From positions 1-48,359 of the forward strand of contig JACVCS010000022.1 in the NCBI GenBank assembly GCA_016741915.1: a DNA stretch of 48,359 bases, written 5' to 3'. The position numbers and the translations under genes were made by a program. The notes below the pieces were generated by a model, which had not been told where the DNA came from, searched no databases, and was given only the letters and a program-made list of their open reading frames with translations. The DNA comes from Phycisphaerales bacterium (GTDB lineage Bacteria > Planctomycetota > Phycisphaerae > Phycisphaerales > UBA1924). Positions 17,061 through 25,756 of the stretch are shown piece by piece; the stretch's first letter is position 1, and the number at the start of each line of letters is the position of its first letter.

Positions 17061-19439
17061 TTAGTTCGTACCGGCTGAGCCGCCGCGATCGGTGAGTTTG
17101 CCGATCCGGGAGTATCCGATCGCCACCGCGATCATGAGCACACCCACAACCGCCATCGCCACCACGCGGAGGACCGTGTCCGAATCCGCCAGATCCCAGA
17201 GAACAACCTTGGCCCCCGCGACCATCAACAGCCCGAGCCCCGTGCGCCGAGCGATCGGCATCGCACGCACGAAGCCCAGCACCACCAGCGCTACGCCCAC
17301 AACCGCCCACCAGATCGAAACCGCCGCATCGCGTGTGGTCAAGTCCCGGCTCACGCTCGCCGCCAATCGCGAAACTTCGTGCGAAGTCACGATGAACGCC
17401 ATGACGAAAACAACGCCCGGCAGGATGTACGGATTGACATGGAAGATCGCGGACTGACGACGCATGGGCAGCGCACGCTCGAACCTGGCGATCCAGAAAA
17501 AGCCCGCAGCCATGATTCCCAGATGAACCACGCCGGGATGGACAGCGACGTGCTCGGCATACGACGCCCACCGATCCCACATGCTCATGATCGATATGAG
17601 CATCGCGATGGAGAGCGTGAGGTAGACCGCCACGTGCAGCCGCCACGCGGCGTGCACCATACCCAACGCCAGCGCGAGCATGGCCGTGAGCATGAGCGCC
17701 GAGATCGCCGAAGGTGTGCTGCGTTGCGAGATCGTCAGCCCGATCGCGACGACAAACCAGCCAACGAACGTCATCAATGCGGCGGCCGTATGAGCCTTCA
17801 CCATCCTTGGCAGCCGGCCGCTGCGCACAACCATCCGAGCGCCGAGCAGCCAGGCGCTCGCAACCAACGCCGCCTGCGCCGTAAAGGCCGAGACGATGAG
17901 CATCGACGAATCGAACCACCGCTCATTCGCGAGGTTCTCGTCGAAGAACGTCATGAGCAACCGAGTCACCGCAAGGCACGCGAGGGCGATGCCGTACGCG
18001 ATCAACCCCGGCGCACGAAGCACCCCGGCAGCGACAAACGCGCCGCATGCCAGCGCCGTCCACGCGAGATACGCGCTCTGCCCGCTGGTCAGTTCCGCCG
18101 TTACGATCATCAGCAACGCCGCGGCTTGCACCAGCATGAGCGTCGCCAACGCTTCACGGCTGGTATTCGGTCTACGCCGAAGTGCGTTGAGCATATTGCC
18201 CGCGAAGCCCGACCACGCAAGGCACACGCTCCCAAAGACCGCCGGCGCAACCCAGGCCAGCTGCTCATGGTGTGCGTACGCCGTGTGCATCACGATGCCC
18301 ACGCACCAGGCGGTGGAGCCCATCGCGAAGGTCGAGCCTGCGAGCGAGCGTGCACTGTCGTCCGTCTGGGCCCTCAGTGCCAGGCGCGTGAGCGTCAGGT
18401 GCGTGAGCAACCACACGGCGCAGACGTAGGCGATGACCAGCGTCGGGTCACTCTGCCAATGCGACCGTGACCAGCCGAGCCCGAGTGCAAAGTTCGCACC
18501 CAGCGCCAACGCCGCGGCGATGCGGTACTTCGAAAAATCGAGCACCGAGAGCACCAGCGCCGTCGTCGCCAGCACGAGCATGTGCACCGGGAAGGCATAG
18601 ATCGGCGGGTTGCTGGTTTTCAGCAGGATCGGCGCAAGGATGCTGCCGATCACCGCGACGGTCGCCATGACGCCGCTGCGCTGTGTCCACGCGAAGAACG
18701 CCGCGGCGACGAACCACCCCAGCGCCAGCATCGAGCCGAACTCAACAGTGAAGATCGCGTACAGCGACGCGCCGGCGTAGATCACGCCGTATAACCCCGC
18801 GAGCCCGGCCGAGCCGACACCCGCCGCGGGCCATTCAAACCCGCGCTTGCGCAGGCTCGTGCTCAACCAGCACAACCCGCCGCTCACGGCCGCGATGATC
18901 ACACATCGCAACTCGGGCGAGATCCCCTTGATCCAGCCGTTCTCATACGCCAGACGCAGGAAAAAGGCCATCGCCAGAATGAGCACCACGCCACCGGCGA
19001 TCGCAAGCAGTCGCTCGCCAACGAACTTCTCGCCAAGATTGTTCGAACCGGTGGAACTCGGTGCTGGGGGCTCTGCCGGAGGTTCGCCCGCCGCGTCCGT
19101 TGGAACTTGCTGCGACCGTTTGCGACGATCTCGAAGCGTCTGCATCCAGCGTTCGCGTTGATCCGCCATCGACCCGACGGGCTCGCTTGTCGGACGCGCC
19201 GCCGGCGTTGTCGCGTCGACCGGCGCTGCGGGTTCAGTGAACCTTGAGGACTGAAGATCCCCAGTCGTCGCTGGGTCACCCGCCGCTTGGCTATGCTGCG
19301 GCAGTTGCAGCCGAAGCATGCGAACCTCCGCCTCCAGCCTTGCTACCCGCGCTTCGAGAGATTCACCCGCTGCCTCATTCGGCGGCGTGGGCCGACCCTC
19401 ATTGCGGTCTGGTCGTAGATGGGCGTCTTCACTCGTCAA
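17061..19439 (-). CDS. DUF2339 multi-spanning membrane protein
   Basis: About 790 aa. The N-terminal part has a short coiled-coil-like segment (LEARVARLEAEVRMLRLQL) and a Pro/Ala-rich linker. Then KFVGERLLAIAGGVVLILAM opens a long series of at least 18 hydrophobic segments to the C-terminus, typical of the DUF2339 family. Function unknown. The start is uncertain: TTG 19439 has AAGGGGA 8 bases upstream, whereas ATG 19508 has no Shine-Dalgarno; codons above 19508 overlap the neighbouring isomerase gene. It lies in the same direction as the isomerase upstream and the Gfo/Idh gene downstream. Confidence 0.85.
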   Translation of the reverse strand: MTSEDAHLRPDRNEGRPTPPNEAAGESLEARVARLEAEVRMLRLQLPQHSQAAGDPATTGDLQSSRFTEPAAPVDATTPAARPTSEPVGSMADQRERWMQTLRDRRKRSQQVPTDAAGEPPAEPPAPSSTGSNNLGEKFVGERLLAIAGGVVLILAMAFFLRLAYENGWIKGISPELRCVIIAAVSGGLCWLSTSLRKRGFEWPAAGVGSAGLAGLYGVIYAGASLYAIFTVEFGSMLALGWFVAAAFFAWTQRSGVMATVAVIGSILAPILLKTSNPPIYAFPVHMLVLATTALVLSVLDFSKYRIAAALALGANFALGLGWSRSHWQSDPTLVIAYVCAVWLLTHLTLTRLALRAQTDDSARSLAGSTFAMGSTAWCVGIVMHTAYAHHEQLAWVAPAVFGSVCLAWSGFAGNMLNALRRRPNTSREALATLMLVQAAALLMIVTAELTSGQSAYLAWTALACGAFVAAGVLRAPGLIAYGIALACLAVTRLLMTFFDENLANERWFDSSMLIVSAFTAQAALVASAWLLGARMVVRSGRLPRMVKAHTAAALMTFVGWFVVAIGLTISQRSTPSAISALMLTAMLALALGMVHAAWRLHVAVYLTLSIAMLISIMSMWDRWASYAEHVAVHPGVVHLGIMAAGFFWIARFERALPMRRQSAIFHVNPYILPGVVFVMAFIVTSHEVSRLAASVSRDLTTRDAAVSIWWAVVGVALVVLGFVRAMPIARRTGLGLLMVAGAKVVLWDLADSDTVLRVVAMAVVGVLMIAVAIGYSRIGKLTDRGGSAGTN

Positions 19440-19530
19440 GGCCTGATTCCCCTTCGGTCGTTGCTCAACGCGTGGCCCGCCGCGTGCGGGAGATGAGCCC
19501 TCACCCATTCGCGTTGGAGCGTACCCCAGA

Positions 19531-20346
19531 TCACGCCAACCGACCAACCACCGCAGCGGCGGTCTTGATATCCGCCACCCGGCTCTCCCCTGCCTCACGT
19601 TCGATCAGCCGATTGACACTCAACCCGCGTTCGTTCAGCACGCCGAAGAACGCCTTCCAATCCACTTGTCCCGTCCCCGCGGGCACTTCGCTCCCCCACT
19701 GTCCGGGCGTTGTCGTCTTCACCGCGTCCTTGACGTGCACCTGCACCACCCGCGGCGAAAGTTCGCGCAGCGCCGCGATCGGGTCGCCCATCGCGTACAG
19801 GATCATGTTCGCAGGGTCGAAGTTCACGCCCACGTGCGGGCGTTGAAGTTCGTTCAACGCGTCGAGCAGCGTGTGGGCAGATTCCTGACCGGTCTCGAAG
19901 CCCACGCGCACGCCGCGATCGTCAAACCGGTCGCAGACCTGGCGCAGCCGATCGATCATCAGCGTGCGCTCGCGACCGGCCTCGTGCGGGATGAACCCCG
20001 CGTGGAAGGTCACGAGCCTCAGCCCCAGCCGCTGCGCCATCGCTGCGGCGTGCTTCGCGTGAGTTCTGTTGTACTCCCAGTGGGCGTCAAGGCGAACGCC
20101 GCCGGTGTGCTTGATGGTTTCAAGAGTGGTGTAATCCTCGCCCTTGAAGCCGATCATGCCGCTGAGGATCTCGATGTCGGCGCTGTTGAGCTGGTTGATC
20201 GTCTCGATCTCACCCCACTGCCCTTCCAGCAGCGGATCGAGCGCCAGTTGACAGGCCTTCAGCCCGGTCTGCGCGATCCTGCCGCAGAGATCCGCGGGCG
20301 AGCTTGCCTGCAATGACCACGAACACACGCCGAGCTTGCTGTGCAT
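19531..20346 (-). CDS. Sugar phosphate isomerase/epimerase (TIM barrel)
   Basis: A 271-aa xylose-isomerase-like/AP-endonuclease-2 type barrel (PF01261 class). Visible metal-site and barrel motifs include LGVCSWSLQ, RLVTFHAGFIPHE, VGFETGQES, VGVNFDPANMILY and VVQVHVKDAVK. It probably isomerises or epimerises a sugar or sugar phosphate. The start ATG 20346 is chosen because GGAGAAG lies 7 bases upstream. It neighbours the NagB fusion (upstream) and DUF2339/Gfo-Idh genes (downstream), all on the minus strand. The exact substrate cannot be read from sequence. Confidence 0.9.
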   Translation of the reverse strand: MHSKLGVCSWSLQASSPADLCGRIAQTGLKACQLALDPLLEGQWGEIETINQLNSADIEILSGMIGFKGEDYTTLETIKHTGGVRLDAHWEYNRTHAKHAAAMAQRLGLRLVTFHAGFIPHEAGRERTLMIDRLRQVCDRFDDRGVRVGFETGQESAHTLLDALNELQRPHVGVNFDPANMILYAMGDPIAALRELSPRVVQVHVKDAVKTTTPGQWGSEVPAGTGQVDWKAFFGVLNERGLSVNRLIEREAGESRVADIKTAAAVVGRLA

Positions 20347-20444
20347 GATGGAACTTCTCCGGATCAACCTGGTTCGCCGAGGGCTCTCTGCCCCGAGCGA
20401 ATCACACTCTCGATGACGATCACCCGAGCGGACTCAAAGGCAAC

Positions 20445-20462
20445 TCAACCTCAACCTCAACC
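20445..20462. repeat. TCAACC x3 microrepeat
   Basis: Three perfect copies of TCAACC in the gap between the isomerase start and the NagB fusion stop. Probably neutral. Confidence 0.6.
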
Positions 20463-20468
20463 TCTAAC

Positions 20469-22637
20469 TCAGTGCGTCCGCGCCTTGCTCGGCTTGCCGC
20501 TCCGGTGCGCTACGCCGTTGAGCCCGCTGTGCAGCGCCTTGCCCTTCTTGCTCGCCTTGATCTCAACGATCGCGTTGTCCATCTCGCTGGGCTTCCAGCG
20601 CACGAACCCTTCGATCGCCTGATACTCAGGCAGACCGAGCGTGTCGTAGACCGCCGCGGTGGCCTTGTTCCGCTCCTCCGCACGTTGCCAGAACTCGCGC
20701 GAGTCGGGCCCCGGGAACAACGCCCGGTCCTTCTGGCTCTCGTGCTTGAAGATCGCCATCCGCTTCCGCGCCACCTCATCCGGACTCAGCGGCACCGCCA
20801 TCTCGATCTCGTGCGGCTCCCATTCCTGCCACGCACCGCGATACAACCACACCTCGCACTGCTTCATCCAAGGACGATCCTTCAGCCGATGCACCGCCGT
20901 GACCACCGCCGCCAGACACACACGGTGCGTTCCGTGCGGGTCGCTCAGATCGCCCGCGGCATAAATCTGGTTCGGCTTCACCTTCTCCAGCAGGTCCATC
21001 GTGATCTTGATGTCGTCCTCGCCCAGCGGCTTCTTCTTCACGCGACCCGTCTCATAAAACGGCAGATCCAGGAAGTGGATGTTCTGGGGCTTCACGCCGC
21101 TGTACCGCGCGCCGCTGCGTGCTTCGGTTCTGCGGATCAACCCCTTGATCACCTGCAACTCGGGGCTGTCGATCTCGCCCGGCTCTTTGGTCTTTACGAA
21201 ACTGAGGATCTTGTCCTCGAGCTTCTGCGCTTCCTTGCCGCCGAAGAGCTTGAACGCCCGGCAGAACTCCGCCGCGAACTCCGTATGCCGGACCGCGTTC
21301 TCATCAAAGACCGCGATGTTGCCGCTGGTCTGATACGCCACATGCACCTCGTGCCCTTGCTCGCACAGACGAATGAACGTGCCGCCCATGCTGATCACGT
21401 CGTCGTCGGGGTGAGGCGAGAAGACCACGACCTTCTTCGGGAAGACCTCGGCGCCCTTGCTCTGCGCCAGCGCCCGCGCAACTTCGCGCCGCTCGCCGCG
21501 CCCTTTCTCCAGGGGCTTGCCGCCCGGCCAGCCGGTGATCGTCCCTTGCAGCGCACGGAAGACCTCGATGTTGATGTCGTATGCGCCGCCCCGGCGCGTG
21601 CTGAGCAGTTCCTGTAGGCCGTGCTCGTTGTAATCCTCTTCCGTCAGTTTCAGGATCGGCTTACTGAGCGTACGTGCGAGCCAGATCACCGCCTTCTTCG
21701 TCTGCTGGGTGTCCCACTTCAGCGAGAACTGGCTCATCTCCGCGAGCATCCAGGGCGTTTTGAACCGCGTGAGCTCCGCCGCCGACGACGGGTCGAGGTA
21801 CATCTTCGCGCTGGGGTGTTCCTGAAGGAACGACGCCGCGACGTGGGTCGAGATTTCTCCCTCCACCGCGCGCTTGATCACGCCGGCCTTGTGCTCGCCG
21901 AAGGCCAGCAGCACGACCTTCTTCGCCGCGAGGATCGTCCCCACGCCCATGGTGATGGCCTTGCGGGGCACGTTCCACTCACCAAAGAAATCGCTCGCCG
22001 CGTCGATGCGTGTCACACGATCCAAGGTAATCAGCCGCGTGCGCGAGTCGCGGGGCGAGCCGGGCTCGTTGAACCCGATGTGCCCGGTGCGCCCGATGCC
22101 CAGGATCTGCAGGTCGATCCCGCCGTGCTGCTGGATGAGCCGCTCGTACCGCTCGCAGAAGGCCCCGGTCTCCTCCATCGCGATGGTGCCGTCGGGGATG
22201 TGGATGTTTTCCGGGCGGATGTCGATGTGGTCGAAGAGGTACTCGCGCATGAAGCGGTTGTAACTCTGCAGTTCGTCGCGCCGCATGGGCCAGTACTCGT
22301 CGAGGTTGAACGTCACCACGTTCGAGAAGCTCAGCCCCTCTTCCTCGTGAAGCCGCACCAGTTCCTCGTAGACGCCCTGCGGGGTGCTGCCCGTCGCAAG
22401 ACCGAGCACCGCCTTCTTGCCCGCCGCCGCCCGAGAGCGAATCACCTCCGCGATCTCCCGCGCCACGGCCTTGCTCGCCCCGCCGCTCGAAGAAAAGACC
22501 GTCACCGGGATCTTCTCGATCCCCTTCGCCAGATCGCTGGGCCCGATCGGGTACACCACACCAATCTCACGCTTCGACGCAGAACCCGAGTTCGAACGGT
22601 CGTACACGCCGGCGGCTGTCGAGCGGTTGGTCTTCAT
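20469..22637 (-). CDS. nagB: Glucosamine-6-phosphate deaminase fused to PIG-L/LmbE deacetylase
   Basis: A 722-aa two-domain protein. Roughly 40-300 is NagB, converting glucosamine-6-P to fructose-6-P and ammonia: LGLATGSTPQGVYEEL, FNLDEYW and GIGRTGHIGFNEPGS. The Asp of the Escherichia coli NDGH triad motif is Thr here, while His and Glu remain. Roughly 430-700 is a PIG-L/LmbE zinc deacetylase: VVFSPHPDDDVISMGGTF with the HPDD ligands, then DLSDPHGTHRVCL. NagB/LmbE fusions are known from Bacteroidetes. The pairing could couple N-deacetylation to deamination of amino sugars (inference). The start is ATG 22637 (MKTNRST); in-frame codons to 22724 lie between the operator-like site and the start. 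A motif at 22727 suggests control by the GntR/LacI-type regulator. Confidence 0.93.
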   Translation of the reverse strand: MKTNRSTAAGVYDRSNSGSASKREIGVVYPIGPSDLAKGIEKIPVTVFSSSGGASKAVAREIAEVIRSRAAAGKKAVLGLATGSTPQGVYEELVRLHEEEGLSFSNVVTFNLDEYWPMRRDELQSYNRFMREYLFDHIDIRPENIHIPDGTIAMEETGAFCERYERLIQQHGGIDLQILGIGRTGHIGFNEPGSPRDSRTRLITLDRVTRIDAASDFFGEWNVPRKAITMGVGTILAAKKVVLLAFGEHKAGVIKRAVEGEISTHVAASFLQEHPSAKMYLDPSSAAELTRFKTPWMLAEMSQFSLKWDTQQTKKAVIWLARTLSKPILKLTEEDYNEHGLQELLSTRRGGAYDINIEVFRALQGTITGWPGGKPLEKGRGERREVARALAQSKGAEVFPKKVVVFSPHPDDDVISMGGTFIRLCEQGHEVHVAYQTSGNIAVFDENAVRHTEFAAEFCRAFKLFGGKEAQKLEDKILSFVKTKEPGEIDSPELQVIKGLIRRTEARSGARYSGVKPQNIHFLDLPFYETGRVKKKPLGEDDIKITMDLLEKVKPNQIYAAGDLSDPHGTHRVCLAAVVTAVHRLKDRPWMKQCEVWLYRGAWQEWEPHEIEMAVPLSPDEVARKRMAIFKHESQKDRALFPGPDSREFWQRAEERNKATAAVYDTLGLPEYQAIEGFVRWKPSEMDNAIVEIKASKKGKALHSGLNGVAHRSGKPSKARTH

Positions 22638-22726
22638 GCTGGTTGGCTCCGGTTTGGGGGAGTTGGATAGAGAAACAGGGGCGATCCGGTCTTCTTCGGA
22701 CTTGCCGCAACACGAACCGGGCAAAG

Positions 22727-22742
22727 TCTTCTATAATCTTAC
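22727..22742 (-). promoter_or_regulatory. Putative operator C upstream of NagB fusion
   Basis: Plus strand TCTTCTATAATCTTAC, differing from the site at the regulator gene (TCTTCTAGAAGCTTAC) at only 2 of 16 positions. Gene strand GGTAAGATTATAGAAGACTT. It lies 90 bases upstream of the start codon. Confidence 0.55.
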
Positions 22743-22790
22743 CGTGGCGACCACCGGCTGCAACCCCCTTCACCATCGACCCCCGATTGT

Positions 22791-22831
22791 GAAAAACTCC
22801 ACCGGTTCCCCGATCGGGAAGCGGTGGAGTT
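22791..22831 (-). terminator. Rho-independent terminator of Gfo/Idh gene
   Basis: AACTCCACCG and CGGTGGAGTT form a perfect 10-bp stem, with an inner TTCCC/GGGAA stem. On the minus strand the hairpin is followed directly by a T run (TTTTT). It lies 42 bases after the stop of the gene ending at 22873 and before the NagB operator-like site. Confidence 0.85.
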
Positions 22832-22872
22832 CGTTCGATCTTGCCCAAAATCACATCAAACCGACGCGATCG

Positions 22873-23898
22873 TCACTTCTTCTTCGCGAGTTTCAAGGCA
22901 ACGTCAAAGGCCTTCGCCGCCACCAGCCCGTCCTCGAAGCTCGCCAGATTCGTCTTCGCCTTGTTCTGAACCGCGTCGGCGAAGGCCACGAGCTGGCGGG
23001 CGAACCGCACGTCGTGCGACTCGACCGTGATCGTCTCGCTCTTGCCCAGCAGGTCCTTGAAGATCAGTTCAGCGGGCTTCTCGTAATCATAGAAGAAGCT
23101 GCCCTTATCGCCCACGAGCGCCACGGTGAAGCGGCTCGATTCCGCCCAGCCCGAAACCACGCTCCCCGCCACGCCCGCCTTCAGGTTCGCGCCCGCGGCG
23201 TTGGTCTTGCTGGGCTTGCCCGACTTCAGCAGGACCGTCGCGGCCGTCTCGGTCCGGCCCTTCCACTTGTGGCTGAAGACCGCGCCGAGGGTCGTGCTCA
23301 CGCCGCACATGAAGTGGAACAGGTCCACCGAGTGGCTGCCCATGTCCAGGTACGCGCCGCCGCCGGCCTTCTTCGGGTCGCTGAACCACTTGGTCTCGTG
23401 CCCCGGCAGATCGCAGGCGAAGGCGTTTTCCCAGCGGACAACCGAGCCGATCTTCCCCTCGCCCGTCATCCGCAGCATGTCGTGCACCGCGGGGACAAAG
23501 CGGTGGCAGTAGCCCACGAAGCTGGGGGTCTTCTTGTACTTCTTCGCCAGCGAGGCGAGTTTCTTCGCGTCGGCGAAGGTGTGCGCCAGGGGCTTCTCGC
23601 TGAGGACGGGCACGCCCTGCTTCAGGGCGAGTTCCACGATGGCGATGCGGGCGGATGGGGGCGTGCAGATCACCACGCCGTCGATGAACTTTTCCGCCTT
23701 GTTGGCCTTGAAGAGTTCCGCGGCGCTGGCGTACGAGCGAGCACCGAAGTCACCGGCGAGCTTCTGAGCGCTCTCGGCATTGAGGTCCACCACCGCGGTG
23801 ATGGTCAGGCGGTCGCCCGAAGCCTTGACCGCGCCGGCGTGGGCTCCCGCGATGCCGCCCGCGCCGATGATCGCCAAACGAAACGTCCCGTCAGCCAT
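22873..23898 (-). CDS. Gfo/Idh/MocA family oxidoreductase
   Basis: A 341-aa NAD(P)-dependent oxidoreductase. FRLAIIGAGGIAGAHAGAV is the dinucleotide-binding motif, LSEKPLAH the catalytic EKP block, and GGGAYLDMGSHSVDLFHFM the family's conserved His-containing helix. The C-terminus ends in a Lys-rich tail (ALKLAKKK). Its start at 23898 faces the divergent GHL10 gene at 24021, with 122 bases between, so they share a promoter region. A strong terminator follows it. It is likely a sugar or sugar-acid dehydrogenase; substrate unknown. Confidence 0.93.
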   Translation of the reverse strand: MADGTFRLAIIGAGGIAGAHAGAVKASGDRLTITAVVDLNAESAQKLAGDFGARSYASAAELFKANKAEKFIDGVVICTPPSARIAIVELALKQGVPVLSEKPLAHTFADAKKLASLAKKYKKTPSFVGYCHRFVPAVHDMLRMTGEGKIGSVVRWENAFACDLPGHETKWFSDPKKAGGGAYLDMGSHSVDLFHFMCGVSTTLGAVFSHKWKGRTETAATVLLKSGKPSKTNAAGANLKAGVAGSVVSGWAESSRFTVALVGDKGSFFYDYEKPAELIFKDLLGKSETITVESHDVRFARQLVAFADAVQNKAKTNLASFEDGLVAAKAFDVALKLAKKK

Positions 23899-24020
23899 GT
23901 GTCAGTCCTTTGTGTCGCCCGCGGTCTCATGGTGAGCCGCGGGCTTGCGTATGTTCATCAACCGCCCGTCCGCGAGAACGCACTTTCAAGCGTCCCGCGC
24001 CGGGCCCGGAGGTTAGGCCC

Positions 24021-25586
24021 TTGAGAACCGCACTGTCCAAAGCCCCGATGGTCGTCGCCTCACTGCTCACACTGCTCGCTGGAGCCTGCGCCGCGCAGCC
24101 CCCAGCCGCCGACAAAGCCCCCGCTACCCCCGCGACCCAGAACCGCCCCGAAGTCCGCGGCACCTGGGTCACCACCACCGCCAACGACGCCATCGGCTCT
24201 CCCGCAAACACCGCCAAGACCATGCAGGCCCTGCGCGAAATCGGGCTCAACACCGTCTATGTCGAAACCTGGAAGAACGGCTACACCCAGTTCCCCAGCG
24301 AAACCCTCAAGCGCACCATCGGCGTCGACCGCCGCCCCGCCCTGATGAAGCAGGACCCCAGTGATACCCCCGACAAGATCAGCACCGAGGGTCGCGACCT
24401 GCTGGAAGAAACGCTCATCGAGGCCCACCGCAACGGGCTGATTTATGTCGCGTGGTTTGAGTATGGGTTCATGGCCGCCCACAAGGACACGAAGAACCAC
24501 CTGCGCGAAAAGTACCCACAGTGGCTCTCGCGCGACATCAAGGGCAGCGAAGTGGCGCCCAACGGCTTTGTCTGGATGAACCCCCTGCATCCCGAGCCGC
24601 GCAAGTTCCTGATCGACCTCGTCGTCGAAGCCGCGGAAAAGTACGACCTTGACGGCGTGCAGCTCGACGACCGCATCGTCTGGCCCTACATCAACATGGG
24701 CTACGACGATTACACCAAGCAGGTCTACGCGAAAGAGAACGGCGGCAAGCAGCCCCCCACCGACCACAAGGACAAGGGCTGGATGCGCTGGCGCGCCGAC
24801 AAGGTCAACGAATACGGCAAGATCTTCACCCAGTCGGTCCGCAGCCGCGTCCCGGGGGTGACCATCAGCCTCAGCCCCGCGGTCTATCCGTGGTGCTTTG
24901 AGAACTACCTGCTCGAATGGCCTTTGTGGGCGGCATGGACACCGAAAGACGCGGTGAATCTGGGCGACTTTGACAAGGCCTCCAAGACCGCCCCGCACTG
25001 GGACGAGTTCATCCCCCAGAACTACCGCTACAACTTCCCCGCCTTCGAGAAGACCTGGTTCGACCAGGTGAAGTACATCGACGAGATGGGCAAGGGCCGC
25101 CGCAAGGACCTCATCGCGGGGATCATGACCACGGGCAGCGAGCCGAAGCCGGTTGCGTGGGACGATGTGAAAAAAGCCGTGGAACTGACCCGCGCCACGA
25201 ACTGCGGCGGTCACGTCTGGTGGTTCAGTAAGGGGACGCTGGAGGTCTATCCGCAGCAGACCAAGGAGTTGTACCAGGGCTGGGTGCCGAATCCGCGCTA
25301 CCCCGCCGATTGGCGCGAGCCGAGCACGAAGATGGGTCTTGCGAAAGACCAGAGCGGTGCGTCGAAGGATGAGAAGCGCTGGGAAGTTTCCACGGTCAAG
25401 CCCGGTCGGTACCGCGTGATCGTTCACGATGGAACGAAGTGGTCGTACCTGACGAGCCAGGTCTGGGATATCGGTGATGCCGCGGTGAAATCCGGGTTCG
25501 GCGTCTCGGTGCCGGGCAAGTTCACGCAGGTGGAACTGCTGCGCGATCGGCGTGCGGACCGCAAGGGTTTGTCCGGGGCGCGGTGA
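24021..25586 (+). CDS. Secreted GHL10-type glycosidase-like protein
   Basis: A 521-aa protein with an N-terminal export signal (APMVVASLLTLLAGACAAQ). The body matches the glycosyl-hydrolase-like 10 (PF02638/YngK-like) family: PEVRGTWVTTTAN, LREIGLNTVYVETW, VAWFEYGFMAAHK, YDLDGVQLDD and VTISLSPAVYPW. Substrate is not established for most of this family; a role on cell-wall or extracellular glycans is plausible. About 80 C-terminal residues (DEKRWEVSTVKPGRYRVIVH onward) form an extra beta-rich domain. TTG 24021 with GGAGG 8 bases upstream is preferred over ATG 24048, which would shorten the signal peptide. Confidence 0.88.
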   Translation: MRTALSKAPMVVASLLTLLAGACAAQPPAADKAPATPATQNRPEVRGTWVTTTANDAIGSPANTAKTMQALREIGLNTVYVETWKNGYTQFPSETLKRTIGVDRRPALMKQDPSDTPDKISTEGRDLLEETLIEAHRNGLIYVAWFEYGFMAAHKDTKNHLREKYPQWLSRDIKGSEVAPNGFVWMNPLHPEPRKFLIDLVVEAAEKYDLDGVQLDDRIVWPYINMGYDDYTKQVYAKENGGKQPPTDHKDKGWMRWRADKVNEYGKIFTQSVRSRVPGVTISLSPAVYPWCFENYLLEWPLWAAWTPKDAVNLGDFDKASKTAPHWDEFIPQNYRYNFPAFEKTWFDQVKYIDEMGKGRRKDLIAGIMTTGSEPKPVAWDDVKKAVELTRATNCGGHVWWFSKGTLEVYPQQTKELYQGWVPNPRYPADWREPSTKMGLAKDQSGASKDEKRWEVSTVKPGRYRVIVHDGTKWSYLTSQVWDIGDAAVKSGFGVSVPGKFTQVELLRDRRADRKGLSGAR

Positions 25587-25698
25587 GGCGTCGGGCTGAA
25601 AGTGGTTGGTTTCGGATCAAGGGCGGGACGGGAAGGGCCGAGAATCCATGAAGGCGGGCTGGCACGGCCCGGGTTTGTCGTTCACACTTGCCGGGTAA

Positions 25699-25715
25699 TC
25701 TTCTAGAAGACTTAC
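25699..25715 (+). promoter_or_regulatory. Putative operator A (TTCTAGAA palindrome)
   Basis: TCTTCTAGAAGACTTAC contains the perfect 12-bp palindrome TCTTCTAGAAGA, flanked by GTAA and TTAC that extend the symmetry with a one-base offset. It lies 42 bases upstream of the start at 25757, nearly the same distance as the site at the regulator gene. Confidence 0.6.
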
Positions 25716-25756
25716 AGACATGCGCGTTCATGCCTGAACGCAGGGAGTTGGTGTTG

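Noticed and set aside
22731-22737. TATAAT at the NagB operator-like site as a plain -10 box
   Set aside because: It reads in the wrong direction for the NagB gene, and no well-spaced -35 box was found on the gene strand; the wider match to the regulator's own site favours an operator. Not fully excluded.
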